DNA of 64,000 nucleotides, taken from NCBI GenBank assembly GCA_027186245.1, contig CP114487.1, positions 1,364,001-1,428,000 on the forward strand, written 5' to 3'. A model generated the notes under the pieces. The model was not told the origin of the DNA. It did no database searches and was given only the letters and a program-made list of their open reading frames with translations. This DNA comes from Coriaria nepalensis. Taxonomy: Eukaryota; Streptophyta; Magnoliopsida; Cucurbitales; Coriariaceae. The position numbers and the translations under genes are program-made. Of the stretch, positions 62,258-64,000 are shown piece after piece (position 1 is the stretch's first letter; each line of letters begins with the position of its first letter).

Positions 62258-64000
62258 TTTGACGAGCGATTTTGTTCGATAGGGGGAACAGGCTTATAAA
62301 TCGGGTGAGTTGAATCTTTCACATAGTGTTTGTTTCTTGTTACCTAATTGTAAATTAAAAGGTTTTCTGTCTCAACTAAGATACAGAATTGAGTACTGAT
62401 AAATTGTGCAGATGATAGTTAAGATCATGCAAGCTTAAGGATGTGTTTCTCTTATAGGTTCGTGACTAATGAAGCTTAATGAAAGGACCACCCCCCACCA
62501 GGTACATTTTAAAGTGTCTATTTTGTTGTCAATTGCAACTGTAAGTAATGGTTTTGAGTTCAAAGTATGTAAAAACTGTAAACAGATAAAATGAATTGAA
62601 AACTAGTGAGGATATATATATATATGTCCATTATATACATCTAAGTACCGAAACAGAGTGTTGTGGGGGGGTCAAAGTTTCCTGTGAGGTAATAAAGCTC
62701 TTATCCATTTTTGCCAAACCTAGTCCTACTTGATACACCACACTATTTAAAATTTGGTATCATACCTAAAATATACAGTTCTTTTCTTTTAATTTTTCTT
62801 CAATTACTTGTTTTTTTTGTTTTTTTTTTTAATTTTAATTTTTAAGTCGTTTAGTTATATATCAAATTAAAGCAAAGCTTTTTAAAAAGCACATAGAGAT
62901 TTGGAAATGGTACACTAAACTATGATGCTTCTTTTGCTCGTTGTTGATTTTTTAAGCTTAGATTTGGGAAAAGATTGAGACACGAATTCTTAATACTACT
63001 TTGCTTTTTCCTAATGAAAGAGAAAAAGGAGCAGGATAGAGAGAGGAGGGAGGATATAAACAGGTACACTAAACTATGATGCTCCTTTGCTCGTTGTTGA
63101 TTTCTTACATCATTTTGTCAAATTGAGGGCTTAGCCCCTTTAGTTAAAGAGAACAAACATATTCTCATATTTGTACGGGATCGAATATTTAGTGATGATT
63201 TTGGTTAAGTTAGCGTGTAAACAGAGAGATTATCAGGCTAAGCTCAATTATCAATTTTTTTTTCGATATAGATTCTAATTTACTCTTATAATATATATTT
63301 TAAATGGTTATGATAGACCGACGACGTTAATTCTTAATATCGCGTAATACCGTGATTTGATCACAGCTTATGAAGTGTATATACTAATATTTTATTAAAT
63401 TTGTACTTAAAATCAACATAATTTCAATCATTCATGCCAAAATTTCCCAAGTTAAAAACATATGAAAGGTGAAGTGGTAAATTGCAAAAAGAAACAAGGT
63501 GGTGTCAATCATTTCAATAAAAAGAAATAGGAGAAATCATATTATTCCCTTCTCTCACAAGTTTTAACCCCATTACTCATCATCCTTTGTCCTGTCCCAT
63601 CTCCTCTCCCTCTCTTTCACGATCAACATCTTTTCATCTGCACGAAAGGGTAAAAAAAACCTGATTCCTCATTATCGGACAATCCCCATTTTTAACCACA
63701 CACCAACTTCACATGGCTCAAGAAAACCCAGTAAAAATCAAACCCAGAAAAGGTGAAATACCAAATAACAAATGTTCAATATTAGAAATGATAGCAAACA
63801 AACATGGTATAATAACCATTTTCTTAAGATCCATCGTGCATCTAACAACACCTATACATTGTATACAATATATCTTGCTTCATGAATCATGATCATCAAT
63901 CAGCTTGCTTCCTCCTTTTGGGAAAGGAATACATATAGGCCAACAACATCTTAAAACCCTTTCCACTTTCAATCTCATTCTAGGTTTTTTTTTTTGTATA
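62258..64000. other. Intergenic to end of window
   Basis: AT-rich DNA with a duplicated 44-bp segment (listed separately). A 59-codon frame at 63713-63892 has no recognisable features. A gene may begin beyond the window. Confidence 0.5.
62910..63107 (+). repeat. Pair of 44-bp direct repeats 154 bp apart
   Basis: GTACACTAAACTATGATGCT... at 62910-62953 and 63064-63107 share almost all bases over 44 bp (both end TTGCTCGTTGTTGATTT with T/C differences). It may be a dispersed duplication or the ends of a small element. Confidence 0.8.

Noticed and set aside
63713..63892. 59-codon plus-strand frame near the end
   Set aside because: No homology, AT-rich, lacks context; could be UTR of a gene beyond the window.

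Overview
This is a stretch of plant nuclear DNA, almost certainly from a eudicot. It is AT-rich and has GT-AG introns in most genes, and every recognisable protein is plant-specific or plant-like: AP2/ERF factors, ATL RING-H2, PHT1, PEPC kinase, an 11S legumin, a DUF761 protein, a PH-RCC1-FYVE-BRX protein. I cannot name the species.

Layout. 1.8-6.4 kb: broken CASP-like (CASPL5-type) gene (+), group IVc bHLH gene (-), broken electron-transfer-flavoprotein beta gene (-). 7.0-8.1 kb: ATL16-like RING-H2 ligase (-). 11.5-19.3 kb: three group-IX ERF loci (one broken, one ERF098-like with a C-terminal EDLL motif, one ERF1-like) separated by AT-rich DNA with a SINE and microsatellites. 21.3-22.4 kb: a long inverted-repeat (foldback) element. 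22.9-24.5 kb: PP1 catalytic subunit. 26-27 kb: LINE remnant. 29.6-36.6 kb: a broken and an intact PHT1 phosphate transporter. 38.6-43.6 kb: PEPC kinase and cytosolic malate dehydrogenase (both -). 44.6-46.1 kb: copia debris. 46.5-49.7 kb: DUF761 gene and a legumin gene (-). 50.8-58.9 kb: plastid aldo-keto reductase and a PRAF-type PH-RCC1-FYVE-BRX gene (+). 59.3-62.3 kb: broken FAD4-like desaturase and an ankyrin/RING (XBAT34/35-like) gene whose ankyrin half is broken.

Gene order matches, from memory, the Arabidopsis blocks At5g43330 to At5g43430 (cMDH, PHT1 cluster, TOPP6, ERF096, ATL16, ETF-beta) and At3g23200 to At3g23240 (CASP-like, bHLH34, ERF095/098/ERF1), plus At1g04410/At1g04420 (cMDH, AKR). 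At least seven genes are intact beside six or seven decayed ones, which looks like fractionation after a whole-genome duplication.

Functionally, PHT1, PEPC kinase and cytosolic MDH lie in a row. All three belong to the known phosphate-starvation/organic-acid response, and PHR1-type P1BS motifs (GNATATNC) lie upstream of each, two of them upstream of PEPC kinase. I did not find a wholly new multi-gene system. The strongest unusual items are the 1.2-kb foldback element, the phosphate-response gene trio, the set of GC-AG introns and the half-decayed XBAT gene.
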